DNA from: Pseudomonas palleroniana
GTDB taxonomy: Bacteria; Pseudomonadota; Gammaproteobacteria; Pseudomonadales; Pseudomonadaceae
Direction of reading: 5' to 3'
Length of the DNA stretch: 64,000 nucleotides
NCBI RefSeq assembly: GCF_003031675.1
Contig: NZ_PYWX01000061.1
Coordinates: 186,001 to 250,000, forward strand
The notes under the pieces were generated by a model. That model had not been told where the DNA came from. It made no database searches and saw nothing but the letters and a program-made list of their open reading frames with translations. Positions 17,552 through 25,839 of the stretch are shown piece after piece. Both the position numbers and the translations under genes were made by a program. Each line of letters begins with the position of its first letter. The first letter of the stretch is position 1.

Positions 17552-17645
17552 AATGTGGGAGGGGGCTTGCTCCCGATAGCGGTGTGACAGTCAGCTTATC
17601 TCTAGCTGACCCAGCGCAATCGGGAGCAAGCCCCCTCCCACATTT
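17552..17645. repeat. REPIN
   Basis: Complete inverted arms (AATGTGGGAGGGGGCTTGCT and its complement) in the convergent gap between the AraC gene and gtrS. Confidence 0.9.
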
Positions 17646-17658
17646 TGACCTCATGTAT

Positions 17659-19128
17659 TCAGTCCAATCCACGAGGCAGTTGCAAGGTCACCCGCAGGCC
17701 CCCCTCACGCAGGTTCTGCAGGCTCACTTCCCCGCCATGGCTGTGCGCGATGTTGCGCGCAATCCCCAGGCCCAGGCCGTAGCCCTGTTGCTGCCCGGCC
17801 AGGCGGAAATGCGGTTCGAAGACTTGCTCCAGGCGCTGCTCCGGTACGCCGGGGCCTTCGTCGTCGACGTGCAGGATAAAGTCCACGCCATCGTCCTCGA
17901 TATGCAAGTGAGCTTTCTGCCCGTACTTCAAGGCGTTGTCGATCAGGTTGCCGATGCAGCGCTTGAGCGCCAGCGGCTTGCCCGGATAAGGCGCCAGGGC
18001 ACGGCCGTCCTGGGTGATGCGGCCATTGCCATTGGGCGCCAGGTACGGCTCCACCAGGCAGTCGAGCACGTGATTCAAATCCACCGGTTCGATGTTTTCG
18101 TGGATGTCAGTGTCTTTCACACATTGCAGCGCGCCCTTTACCAGCAGCTCCAACTCATCCAGGTCGCGGCCGAATTTGGTTTGCAGGTTCTCGTCTTCCA
18201 GCAGCTCCACGCGCAGGCGCAAGCGGGTAATCGGCGTGCGCAGGTCATGGGAGATCGCGCTGAACAATTGGCTGCGTTCGGTCAAGTAACGGCTGATGCG
18301 CTCACGCATGGCGTTGAAGGCACGCCCGACCTCCACCACTTCGCTGCCGCCGCCCTCGGCTACCGGCTCCACATCGGCGCCCAGGGACATGTCCCGCGCC
18401 GCCCGCGCCAGGCGCTTGAGCGGCCGGCTCTGCCAGTGCACCAGCAGGCCGATGAACAGCAACAGCAAGCCGCTGGTCAGCACGATAAACCACACCTGCT
18501 GGGCCGGCAGCCCCTGCTCTTCCAGGCTGGTGTAAGGCTCGGGCAGCAGCGAGGCGATGTACAGCCACTCACCGGGCGCAAGCTGGATCTGGGTCACCAG
18601 TACTGGCGGGTTCACCGGTTCCAGGGTCAGCGCGTAATGCGCCCAGGAGCGCGGCAGTTCATCGAGCTTCAAACCGGCGTTGAAAATCCGCAGGTCTTCG
18701 GCACTGACGAACTCCACCGAGATATGCACATCGGCACCCAGGGTCTGGCGCAGCACTTCATCCACGGCCTCAAGCACGGCCTGCTTGCGCGGCGTCTGCG
18801 GCAATATCGCCATGTCCAGCGGCCGGTCATTGAGGGTCACCACGAAACGGGTGCCGCCCATGCTGCGCAGTTGGTCGAGCACCAACGGGCGATAGGCCAC
18901 CGGCAATGAGCGGAAGTAACTGACGCTGGCGGTCATCGAATGCGCCAGGCTACGGGCACTGGTGACCAGGCCTTCAAGCTGGGTAGCGCGCAATTGCGAG
19001 ACCCAGATCACGCTGGACAGTGCCTGGGCAAACAGCACCACGAGCAGGGTCAGCAGCAACATGCGCCCCAGCAGCGAACGGGGCACGGGAAAGCGGATGC
19101 GGCGCTCGGTCAGACGCTCAGTGGGCAT
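17659..19128 (-). CDS. gtrS: Sensor histidine kinase GtrS
   Basis: A 489-residue sensor kinase. TM1 is near residues 20-43, a periplasmic domain follows to about residue 205, TM2 is near 211-230, then a HAMP linker, the phospho-acceptor His294 in FSAISHDLRTPI, and an ATPase domain with NLIDNALKYG and GLGLGIAR. In P. aeruginosa GtrS senses 2-ketogluconate/6-phosphogluconate and signals to GltR to control glucose uptake and Entner-Doudoroff genes. The gene is identified by sequence type and by its place after gltR, glk and edd. The ATG at 19128 overlaps the gltR stop by 11 bases. Confidence 0.92.
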   Translation of the reverse strand: MPTERLTERRIRFPVPRSLLGRMLLLTLLVVLFAQALSSVIWVSQLRATQLEGLVTSARSLAHSMTASVSYFRSLPVAYRPLVLDQLRSMGGTRFVVTLNDRPLDMAILPQTPRKQAVLEAVDEVLRQTLGADVHISVEFVSAEDLRIFNAGLKLDELPRSWAHYALTLEPVNPPVLVTQIQLAPGEWLYIASLLPEPYTSLEEQGLPAQQVWFIVLTSGLLLLFIGLLVHWQSRPLKRLARAARDMSLGADVEPVAEGGGSEVVEVGRAFNAMRERISRYLTERSQLFSAISHDLRTPITRLRLRVELLEDENLQTKFGRDLDELELLVKGALQCVKDTDIHENIEPVDLNHVLDCLVEPYLAPNGNGRITQDGRALAPYPGKPLALKRCIGNLIDNALKYGQKAHLHIEDDGVDFILHVDDEGPGVPEQRLEQVFEPHFRLAGQQQGYGLGLGIARNIAHSHGGEVSLQNLREGGLRVTLQLPRGLD

Positions 19129-19852
19129 TGCCGGCAACCACGCTGGCTGCCAGTTGATAACCGCTGCCACGCACGGTGCGGATCAGCCGCGGGGGTTTCT
19201 CGGTATCGCGCAGGCGCTGGCGCAAGCGGCTGACCGCCATGTCGACGATACGGTCCAGCGGCATCAGGTCGCGGCCACGGGTGGCGTTGCCGATGGTGTC
19301 GCGGTCGAGAATCTGTTGGGGGTGGTCAAGGAACAGCTTGAGCAGGGCAAAGTCGGCGCCGGAGAGGATCACCTCCTCGCCATCCACATGGAACAGGCGG
19401 TGGCTGATCATGTCCAGCCGCCACTCGTCAAACGCCAGCACGTCACCCGCGCCGCTGCGCTCCTGGCCAAACTGGGCACGACGCAACAGGGCCTTGATCC
19501 GCGCTTGCAACTCACGGGGGCTGAAGGGCTTGCCGATGTAATCGTCGGCGCCCAGCTCCAGGCCGATCACCCGGTCGGCTTCGTCGGAACTGGCGGTCAG
19601 CATGATGATCGGCACCTGGGCCTGACGTGGGTGCTGACGAACCCAACGACACAGGCTGAAACCGTCTTCGTCGGGCAGCATCACATCAAGAATCACCAGG
19701 TCGCACGGCGCCTCACTCATGGCCTGGCGGAACCCCGCACCATCCGACACGCCACGGACTTGGAACCCGGCGCGGCTGAGGTAGGTTTGCAGCAATTCGC
19801 GGATTTCCTGGTCGTCGTCGACGAGGAGAATCGATTTACTGATTACGCTCAC
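19118..19852 (-). CDS. gltR: Response regulator GltR
   Basis: A 244-residue OmpR-type response regulator. The receiver has the phospho-acceptor Asp56 (LVILDVMLP) and KPFSPREL after its conserved lysine. A winged-helix domain follows, with the recognition region DRIVDMAVSRLRQRLRD. GltR represses or derepresses glucose transport and sugar-catabolic genes in pseudomonads on the signal of GtrS. It is the gene before gtrS and follows glk across a REPIN, so it may have its own promoter. Confidence 0.93.
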   Translation of the reverse strand: MSVISKSILLVDDDQEIRELLQTYLSRAGFQVRGVSDGAGFRQAMSEAPCDLVILDVMLPDEDGFSLCRWVRQHPRQAQVPIIMLTASSDEADRVIGLELGADDYIGKPFSPRELQARIKALLRRAQFGQERSGAGDVLAFDEWRLDMISHRLFHVDGEEVILSGADFALLKLFLDHPQQILDRDTIGNATRGRDLMPLDRIVDMAVSRLRQRLRDTEKPPRLIRTVRGSGYQLAASVVAGNAH

Positions 19853-19906
19853 GGGGTCCTCCTTGTAGTTATGGCCAAGCTTGAGTCATGTGTTGCTTAG
19901 GGCCAC

Positions 19907-19983
19907 CATCGGGAGCAAGCCCCCTCCCACATTTTGAATGTATTCACACATCAAAGTGTGGGAGGGGGCTTGCTCCCGATGAG
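19907..19983. repeat. REPIN between gltR and glk
   Basis: Complete inverted arms (ATCGGGAGCAAGCCCCCTCC / GGAGGGGGCTTGCTCCCGAT) separate two genes of the same direction. This palindrome could partly separate expression of edd-glk from gltR-gtrS. Confidence 0.9.
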
Positions 19984-19994
19984 GCCATCAAGGT

Positions 19995-20951
19995 CTATGC
20001 AAAAGCCTGCTCAAGCGCCACACCCGCCCCGGTCAACCCGGAATACGGCGCGGTCACCAACCACACCGGAATACCTTTGAAGTAGTCGCTCATGCAGCCT
20101 TTGTCACTGAAGCTCTTGGTAAAACCACTGTTGATGAAGAAGTCGGCAAACCTCGGTATCACTCCGCCCACGATATACACACCGCCGCGCGCGCCGGTGG
20201 TCAGCACGTTGTTGCCCGCTACGCGGCCCAACCAGATGCTGAACTGGTTCAAGACTTCCACGGCCACCGGGTCACCGGCCAACCCCGCCGCCGTAATGGC
20301 TTCGGGCGTGTCCAGCACCGGCGTATGGCCATCCACCGCACAGATTGCGCGATAGACACGCGGCAGGCCCGCACCGCTCAGGGCGGTCTCGGCGCTGACG
20401 TGGCCGATCTCATTGTGGATGTGCTGCCACAGCTGGGTTTCACGCGGGCTGCTCAGGGGCAGGTCGACATGGCCGCCCTCCCCCGGCAACGCCGCCCAAC
20501 GGCCGCCACCCAGATCCAGCAACGTACCGACGCCAAGGCCAGTGCCCGGGCCGATCACCACCGCAGGGCGAAACGCTTCCGGCGTGCCTTCGCAGACCAC
20601 GCGAAATTCGTCGGGCTTGAGCCGTGTCATGCCCAGGGCCATGGCCGTGAAATCATTGACCAGCAGCAGGTTATCCACCTGCAGGGTTTTACAGAATGCA
20701 GTCTTGCTCAGGCGCCAGTGATTGTTGGTGAATTTAAATTCATCACCGCTCACCGGCCCGGCGACCGACAGGCACACCGCGCCGATGTCGCCGATTTGCA
20801 GGCCCTCTTCCTTGAGGTAGACCATGATGGCCGCCTCAGGGCTTGAGTGATCCGCCGTGGCGTGCACCCGGATCGAATGCAGCTCCTGATCCTGCCACAA
20901 CGCAAAACGGGCGTTGGTTCCCCCGATGTCACCGACCAGCGCAAGCTTCAC
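19995..20951 (-). CDS. glk: Glucokinase
   Basis: Phosphorylates glucose to glucose-6-phosphate with ATP, feeding the Entner-Doudoroff route. The 318-residue protein has the phosphate-binding [12 protein letters not shown] at the N-terminus, [12 protein letters not shown] with the catalytic aspartate, GPGTGLGVG, and PGEGGHVD. The start overlaps the edd stop by four bases (ATGA), so the two are coupled. Confidence 0.96.
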   Translation of the reverse strand: MKLALVGDIGGTNARFALWQDQELHSIRVHATADHSSPEAAIMVYLKEEGLQIGDIGAVCLSVAGPVSGDEFKFTNNHWRLSKTAFCKTLQVDNLLLVNDFTAMALGMTRLKPDEFRVVCEGTPEAFRPAVVIGPGTGLGVGTLLDLGGGRWAALPGEGGHVDLPLSSPRETQLWQHIHNEIGHVSAETALSGAGLPRVYRAICAVDGHTPVLDTPEAITAAGLAGDPVAVEVLNQFSIWLGRVAGNNVLTTGARGGVYIVGGVIPRFADFFINSGFTKSFSDKGCMSDYFKGIPVWLVTAPYSGLTGAGVALEQAFA

Positions 20952-22774
20952 TTAAGCGTCTCCAAGGCAGAGGTAAAGGCGCTGGCGCCCTGCTCTGCGG
21001 AGCTTGCGGCCAAGCGCATAAATGCAAACAGTTCGCGACCGGCCCCCACGTTATTGCCCAGCAGGCCCGTGGCAGGTGTGCGCGCTGCGAATTCTTCGGC
21101 GTCCACCTTAAGCTCCAAGGTGCCCTTCACGCCATCCACGCGAATGATATCGCCATTCTGCACCCGCGCCAGCGGCCCGCCGCTCTGTGCTTCGGGGTTG
21201 ACGTGGATCGCGGCGGGGATCTTACCCGAGGCGCCGGACATACGCCCGTCCGTGACCAATGCCACTTTGAAGCCTCGGTCTTGCAGCACGCCGAGGAACG
21301 GGGTCATTTTATGCAATTCCGGCATGCCGTTGGAGCGTGGGCCCTGGAATCGCATCACCGCGACAAAGTCCTTTTCCAACTCGCCGGCCTTGAATGCGTC
21401 GGCCAGGTCCTGTTGGTCCTGGAACACCACGGCCGGCGCTTCGACGATTTGATGCTCCAGGGCCACGGCCGAGACTTTCATCACCCCACGACCGAGGTTG
21501 CCTTCCATCACGCGCAAACCGCCCTCGGCCGAGAATGCACGGGCCACGGGACGCAGGATGGTTTCATCGAGGCTCTCGATCGGGCCGTCGCGCCAGATCA
21601 ACTCACCGTCGACCAGGAACGGCTCCTGGGTGTAGCGGCTCAAGCCCTTGCCGGCCACGGTGTTGACGTCTTCGTGGAGCAGGCCGGCCTCAAGCAGCTC
21701 GCGAATCAGGAACGACATGCCGCCCGCCGCCTGGAAGTGGTTGATATCGGCCTTGCCGTTTGGATACACGTGGGACAGGGTCGGCACCACCTCGGAGAGA
21801 TCGGCCATGTCCTGCCAGGTGAGGATGATGCCCGCCGACATGGCGATGGCCGGCATGTGCAAGGTGTGGTTGGTCGAACCGCCGGTAGCGTTGAGGGCGA
21901 CGATGGAGTTGACGATCGACTTCTCGTCGACGATCTCGCCGATCGGCATGAAATTGCCGTTGGCCTTGGTCAGGCGCGTGACTTGATGCGCCGCTTCACG
22001 GGTCAGTGCGTCACGCAGCGGCGTGTACGGGTTGACGAACGAAGCGCCCGGCAAGTGCAGGCCCATCACTTCCATCAGCAATTGGTTGGTGTTGGCGGTG
22101 CCGTAGAAGGTGCAGGTGCCGGGGCTGTGGTAGGACTTCATCTCCGATTCCAGCAGCTCTTCGCGGGTGGCCTTGCCTTCGGCATAGCGCTGGCGCACAT
22201 CGGCCTTCTGTTTGTTGGAAATGCCCGACGGCATCGGCCCGCCCGGGACGAAGATCATCGGCAGGTGACCATAGCGCAGCGCGCCCATCATCAGGCCAGG
22301 GACGATTTTGTCGCAGATGCCCAGCATCAAGGCGGCGTCGAACATGTTGTGGGACAGCGCTACCGCCGTGGACATGGCAATCACTTCGCGGCTGAGCAGG
22401 CTCAGCTCCATGCCGGGCTCACCTTGGGTCACACCGTCGCACATGGCGGGGGTGCCGCCGGCGAACTGGCCGACCGAGCCGACCTCACGCAGGGCTTGCT
22501 TGATCTGTTCAGGGAAATGTTCGTACGGCTGGTGTGCCGAGAGCATGTCGTTATATGAGGAAACAATTGCCACGTTGGCGGCATTCATCATACGCAGACT
22601 ATTTTTATCTTCAGCACCGCAGCCGGCCACGCCATGGGCAAAGTTGGCGCATTGCAGCTTACCGCGCATCGGACCGTCGCTGGCGGCGCCGCGAATGAGC
22701 GCAAGGTAGGCCTCGCGGGTGGCGCGGCTGCGGGCGATAAGCCGTTCGGTGACCTCAAGAACGCGGGGATGCAT
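20948..22774 (-). CDS. edd: Phosphogluconate dehydratase
   Basis: Converts 6-phosphogluconate to 2-keto-3-deoxy-6-phosphogluconate, the first committed Entner-Doudoroff step. The 608-residue protein belongs to the IlvD/Edd Fe-S dehydratases, with the cluster region [41 protein letters not shown] and [14 protein letters not shown]. It heads the edd-glk-gltR-gtrS series and is divergent from gap. A HexR-type operator lies about 120 bases upstream of its start. Confidence 0.97.
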   Translation of the reverse strand: MHPRVLEVTERLIARSRATREAYLALIRGAASDGPMRGKLQCANFAHGVAGCGAEDKNSLRMMNAANVAIVSSYNDMLSAHQPYEHFPEQIKQALREVGSVGQFAGGTPAMCDGVTQGEPGMELSLLSREVIAMSTAVALSHNMFDAALMLGICDKIVPGLMMGALRYGHLPMIFVPGGPMPSGISNKQKADVRQRYAEGKATREELLESEMKSYHSPGTCTFYGTANTNQLLMEVMGLHLPGASFVNPYTPLRDALTREAAHQVTRLTKANGNFMPIGEIVDEKSIVNSIVALNATGGSTNHTLHMPAIAMSAGIILTWQDMADLSEVVPTLSHVYPNGKADINHFQAAGGMSFLIRELLEAGLLHEDVNTVAGKGLSRYTQEPFLVDGELIWRDGPIESLDETILRPVARAFSAEGGLRVMEGNLGRGVMKVSAVALEHQIVEAPAVVFQDQQDLADAFKAGELEKDFVAVMRFQGPRSNGMPELHKMTPFLGVLQDRGFKVALVTDGRMSGASGKIPAAIHVNPEAQSGGPLARVQNGDIIRVDGVKGTLELKVDAEEFAARTPATGLLGNNVGAGRELFAFMRLAASSAEQGASAFTSALETLK

Positions 22775-22894
22775 GTGTAGAACTCCAGGCTAACGGATGT
22801 GGCGACCCTCGTTCCTATGTTGACCAAACGCCCGCAGCTCATGGGATGGCAGGGTGTCGTTCGGATCATCGGACCAGTTGATTCAGGTCACTCG

Positions 22895-22909
22895 TTGTAG
22901 ATTGAACAA
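22895..22909. promoter_or_regulatory. HexR-type operator (edd side)
   Basis: TTGTAGATTGAACAA fits the HexR consensus TTGT-N7-ACAA exactly. It lies in the edd-gap divergent region, nearer edd. HexR releases its sites when 2-keto-3-deoxy-6-phosphogluconate is present. Confidence 0.8.
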
Positions 22910-22956
22910 AATATTGCCACTAAAAAGGCTTGTTTTCTATTTTTATGCGAATAATC

Positions 22957-22971
22957 TTGTAATTCTTACAA
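22957..22971. promoter_or_regulatory. HexR-type operator (gap side)
   Basis: TTGTAATTCTTACAA also fits TTGT-N7-ACAA exactly, 24 bases before the gap start codon. Two sites in this intergenic region would let HexR repress both divergent promoters, as known in P. putida. Confidence 0.82.
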
Positions 22972-22995
22972 CAAATCGACGACAGGCACTTTCCA

Positions 22996-23997
22996 ATGAC
23001 TCTTCGCATCGCAATCAATGGTTTTGGCCGCATCGGCCGTAATGTCCTGCGCGCACTGTATACCCAAGGCTACCGCCAGGATTTGCAGATCGTCGCCATC
23101 AATGATCTGGGCGACAGCGCGATCAATGCCCACCTGCTCAAATACGACACCGTGCATGGCACTTTTGAAGCAGAGGTCGCCCACGATCAGGAAAGCCTGA
23201 CCGTCAACGGCGACCGGATTGCCGTCAGTGCCATTCGCAACCCGGCCGAACTGCCATGGGCCGCGCTGAAAATCGATGTGGTGTTCGAATGCACCGGCCT
23301 GTTCACCGACCGTGCCAAGGCTGCCGCCCATGTTACCGCCGGTGCGCGCAAGGTGATCATCTCCGCACCGGCCAAAGGCGCGGACGCCACCGTGGTCTAC
23401 GGTGTGAACCACGACATTTTGCGTCAATCCCACCAGATCATCTCCAACGCCTCGTGCACTACCAACTGCCTGGCACCAGTCGCCCAGGTGCTGCATCGCG
23501 AGCTGGGGATCGAAAGCGGCTTGATGACCACCATTCATGCCTACACCAACGACCAGAACCTGACCGATGTCTACCACACCGACCCGTATCGCGCGCGTTC
23601 GGCTACCCAGAACATGATTCCGAGCAAGACCGGCGCGGCCGAAGCCGTCGGCCTGGTACTGCCGGAACTGGCAGGCAAGCTGACCGGCATGGCGGTCCGT
23701 GTACCGGTGATCAATGTGTCGCTGGTCGACCTCACCGTGCAGTTGAAGAAAGAAGCCACCGCCGAGGAAGTCAACGCACTGCTCAAAGAAGCCAGCCAAC
23801 ACTCGAAAATCCTCGGCTACAACACCTTGCCGCTGGTTTCCAGTGACTTCAACCACAACCCGTTGTCGTCGATTTTCGATGCCAATCACACCAAGGTCAG
23901 CGGCAAGTTGCTGAAGGTGCTGGCGTGGTATGACAACGAATGGGGTTTCTCCAACCGTATGCTGGATAACTGCCTGGCGCTGTGTAACGCCGAATAA
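22996..23997 (+). CDS. gap: Type I glyceraldehyde-3-phosphate dehydrogenase
   Basis: Oxidises glyceraldehyde-3-phosphate to 1,3-bisphosphoglycerate with NAD. The 333-residue protein has the Rossmann motif GFGRIGR at residues 9-15, catalytic Cys154 in [10 protein letters not shown], and an NDLGD loop suited to NAD. This is the Entner-Doudoroff-linked copy, divergent from edd and beside HexR operators. The heme sigma factor gene follows downstream without being part of the same function. Confidence 0.96.
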   Translation: MTLRIAINGFGRIGRNVLRALYTQGYRQDLQIVAINDLGDSAINAHLLKYDTVHGTFEAEVAHDQESLTVNGDRIAVSAIRNPAELPWAALKIDVVFECTGLFTDRAKAAAHVTAGARKVIISAPAKGADATVVYGVNHDILRQSHQIISNASCTTNCLAPVAQVLHRELGIESGLMTTIHAYTNDQNLTDVYHTDPYRARSATQNMIPSKTGAAEAVGLVLPELAGKLTGMAVRVPVINVSLVDLTVQLKKEATAEEVNALLKEASQHSKILGYNTLPLVSSDFNHNPLSSIFDANHTKVSGKLLKVLAWYDNEWGFSNRMLDNCLALCNAE

Positions 23998-24009
23998 GGC
24001 GACCTGCAG

Positions 24010-24088
24010 GTTCCCACGCTTTGCGTCCCGGTCCCAAGGTCGTGACGCGAAGCGTCACAGGATGAATTCCCACGCAGAGCGTGGGAAC
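24010..24088. repeat. Palindromic repeat, GTTCCCACGC family
   Basis: Outer arms GTTCCCACGC (24010-24019) and GCGTGGGAAC (24079-24088) enclose an inner hairpin GTGACGC-GAA-GCGTCAC (24042-24058). It is unrelated in sequence to the REPINs and lies just after gap, so it may also act in mRNA ending. Confidence 0.8.
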
Positions 24089-24114
24089 GATCAAATACCG
24101 CACTTGCCATTTCA

Positions 24115-24133
24115 GTTGATGATAAGCATTATC
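24115..24133. promoter_or_regulatory. Fur box upstream of the ECF sigma factor
   Basis: GTTGATGATAAGCATTATC matches the 19-base Fur consensus at 16 of 19 positions. It ends 28 bases before the sigma factor start, as expected for iron repression of a surface-signalling system. Confidence 0.85.
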
Positions 24134-24161
24134 ATTAACTGCAAATCGGTCTGGTATCACT

Positions 24162-24680
24162 GTGAGCCAATCTCGCTTCAACCAAGTCTTTCTCACCCAA
24201 CGGGTGATTCTGCTACGCACCTTGCAGCGGATGGTGAATAACCACAGCACCGCCGAAGACCTGTTGCAGGAAACCTACCTGCGTGTCACCCGTGCCCTCA
24301 GCGAGCGGCCGATCGACCACCTCGAACCCTTCGTTTATCAGACGGCGCGCAACCTGGCGCTGGATCATCTGCGTGCGCGCAGGATTCAAGCCCGTACGCT
24401 GCAGGAAGATGTCCCACTGGATATCCTGCAAAGCGTCGCCGCCCCCATCAGCACCCCGGAAGATGCAACCCAGGCCGAGCAATTGCTTGAACACCTGAGC
24501 GTCAGCCTCGGCCAGTTGAGCGCCCGCCAGCAGCAGATCTTTATCCTCAGTCGCCTGCACGGTTGCAGCTATCAAGAGATTGCCGACCAACTCCACGTGT
24601 CCTTGAGCACCGTGCAAAAGGAACTGAAATTGATCATGGCCATCTGTGTAGGTGTGGCCGACCGGCTGGATCAGCCTTAA
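24162..24680 (+). CDS. FecI/HxuI-like ECF sigma factor
   Basis: A 172-residue iron-starvation ECF sigma factor. Sigma-2 region signatures are TAEDLLQETYLRV and YQTARNLALDHLRARRIQAR. The sigma-4 helix-turn-helix is LSRLHGCSYQEIADQLHVSLSTVQKEL. It starts with GTG at 24162. It would direct the polymerase to the receptor gene once the anti-sigma factor signals that heme is bound outside. The arrangement sigma, anti-sigma, receptor, heme oxygenase next to gap is also known in P. putida. The closest named system is HxuI/HxuR/HxuA of P. aeruginosa. Confidence 0.92.
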   Translation: MSQSRFNQVFLTQRVILLRTLQRMVNNHSTAEDLLQETYLRVTRALSERPIDHLEPFVYQTARNLALDHLRARRIQARTLQEDVPLDILQSVAAPISTPEDATQAEQLLEHLSVSLGQLSARQQQIFILSRLHGCSYQEIADQLHVSLSTVQKELKLIMAICVGVADRLDQP

Positions 24681-24754
24681 GCTGCATCCGACAGAAATGT
24701 TGATCCAGGCTGTAGGAAAGACCAATAAAACGTGGCGAAGCCCCGAGGAACACC

Positions 24755-25723
24755 GTGACGGACCCGAATAAACTGCGCCCTCATGAGCTGGCTCATGAGG
24801 TGCTGCAAGATGCGGCCATGAACCAGGCGCTCGATTGGCTGGTCGCCTTGCAGTGCCCACATCCCGGGCAACAGGCCGAGTTCGACGCCTGGTTGGCCAG
24901 CGACCCGGCGCACCCGCACGCCTTCGCCAAAGCCGAGGCGGCGTGGGGTAGCGCGCCGGTGCACAGCGCCGCCGTAGCCCTGGCCGCACCCCGCAAGCCG
25001 AGTGCCTGGCGCCGCCTCAAGCCGCATTGGAAACCCTTGGCCACCGCCGCCGTGCTGCTGCTCGGACTGTTCAGCTTCAGCAATTTGCCCATGCGCCTGC
25101 AAGCCGACCACCTGACCGTCGTGGGCGAACGCCAGCGCCTGCAGTTGGACGATGGCTCGAAGGTATTGCTGAATACCAATTCGGCACTTTCCAGCAGCAT
25201 CAAGGATCACCAGCGCGTCGCACGCCTGTATCAAGGCGAGGCGTTTTTCGAAGTCGTACCCAGCCGCGGCCTGCCCCTGGAGATTGATGCCGGCCCGGTG
25301 CGCGCCAGCGTGCGCGACACCGACTTCGCCGTGCGTTACCTCAATGGCGAAGCGCAGGTGCAGGTGCAACGCGGCGATGTCGACCTGAGCACCACCGCAA
25401 ACGATGCCCGGGTGCGCCTGAGCGCCGGTGAAAGCATCCGCATCGGCCCCCAGGGCTTTGGCCAACCGGCCAAACTGGATGCCAGCAAGGACCTGGCCTG
25501 GGTCCAGGGCCGACTGGTGTTTGAAAACTGCCCGATGGGTGAAGTACTGGCTGAATTGCGCCGCTATTACCCAGGCTGGATCGTCAACAACAACGACAAG
25601 CTCGCCAGCGTCGCCGTCACCGGCAATTACCGGCTTGACCAGCCCTTGGACGTGGTGCGCTCCCTGGCGCACATCACCTCGGCCAAGCTCTCGGAGTACC
25701 CGGCACTGGTCATCCTGAACTAA
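24755..25723 (+). CDS. FecR/HxuR-like anti-sigma regulator
   Basis: A 322-residue inner-membrane regulator. The N-terminal cytoplasmic sigma-binding part has the usual W-rich motif (ALDWLVAL, FDAWLASDPAHPHAFAKAEAAW). One membrane helix is near residues 95-111, and the periplasmic FecR domain follows (GERQRLQLDDGSKVLLNTNS) with a C-terminal STN-like signal region. It holds the sigma factor inactive until the receptor is occupied. The GTG start has GAGGAA in front. It follows the sigma gene after 74 bases. Confidence 0.92.
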   Translation: MTDPNKLRPHELAHEVLQDAAMNQALDWLVALQCPHPGQQAEFDAWLASDPAHPHAFAKAEAAWGSAPVHSAAVALAAPRKPSAWRRLKPHWKPLATAAVLLLGLFSFSNLPMRLQADHLTVVGERQRLQLDDGSKVLLNTNSALSSSIKDHQRVARLYQGEAFFEVVPSRGLPLEIDAGPVRASVRDTDFAVRYLNGEAQVQVQRGDVDLSTTANDARVRLSAGESIRIGPQGFGQPAKLDASKDLAWVQGRLVFENCPMGEVLAELRRYYPGWIVNNNDKLASVAVTGNYRLDQPLDVVRSLAHITSAKLSEYPALVILN

Positions 25724-25738
25724 ATGAGAATTATTTTT
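25720..25738. promoter_or_regulatory. Second Fur-like site, before the heme receptor
   Basis: A run centred on AATGAGAATTATTTTT agrees with the Fur consensus at 12 of 19 positions and overlaps the anti-sigma stop codon. It suggests direct iron repression of the receptor as well as of the sigma factor. Confidence 0.55.
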
Positions 25739-25839
25739 ACTCGATAGCCTGCAGTGGTACGTCTCGTCTTAGCCAATGCAACTGATTCCTATTTGGTTCA
25801 GTGCGCAACTATAAGATTCGTACCTCCGGAGCGCTCTCG

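Noticed and set aside
20843-22558. A long frame antisense to edd
   Set aside because: The edd protein is conserved over its full length; the antisense frame is His/Gln-rich and domain-free.
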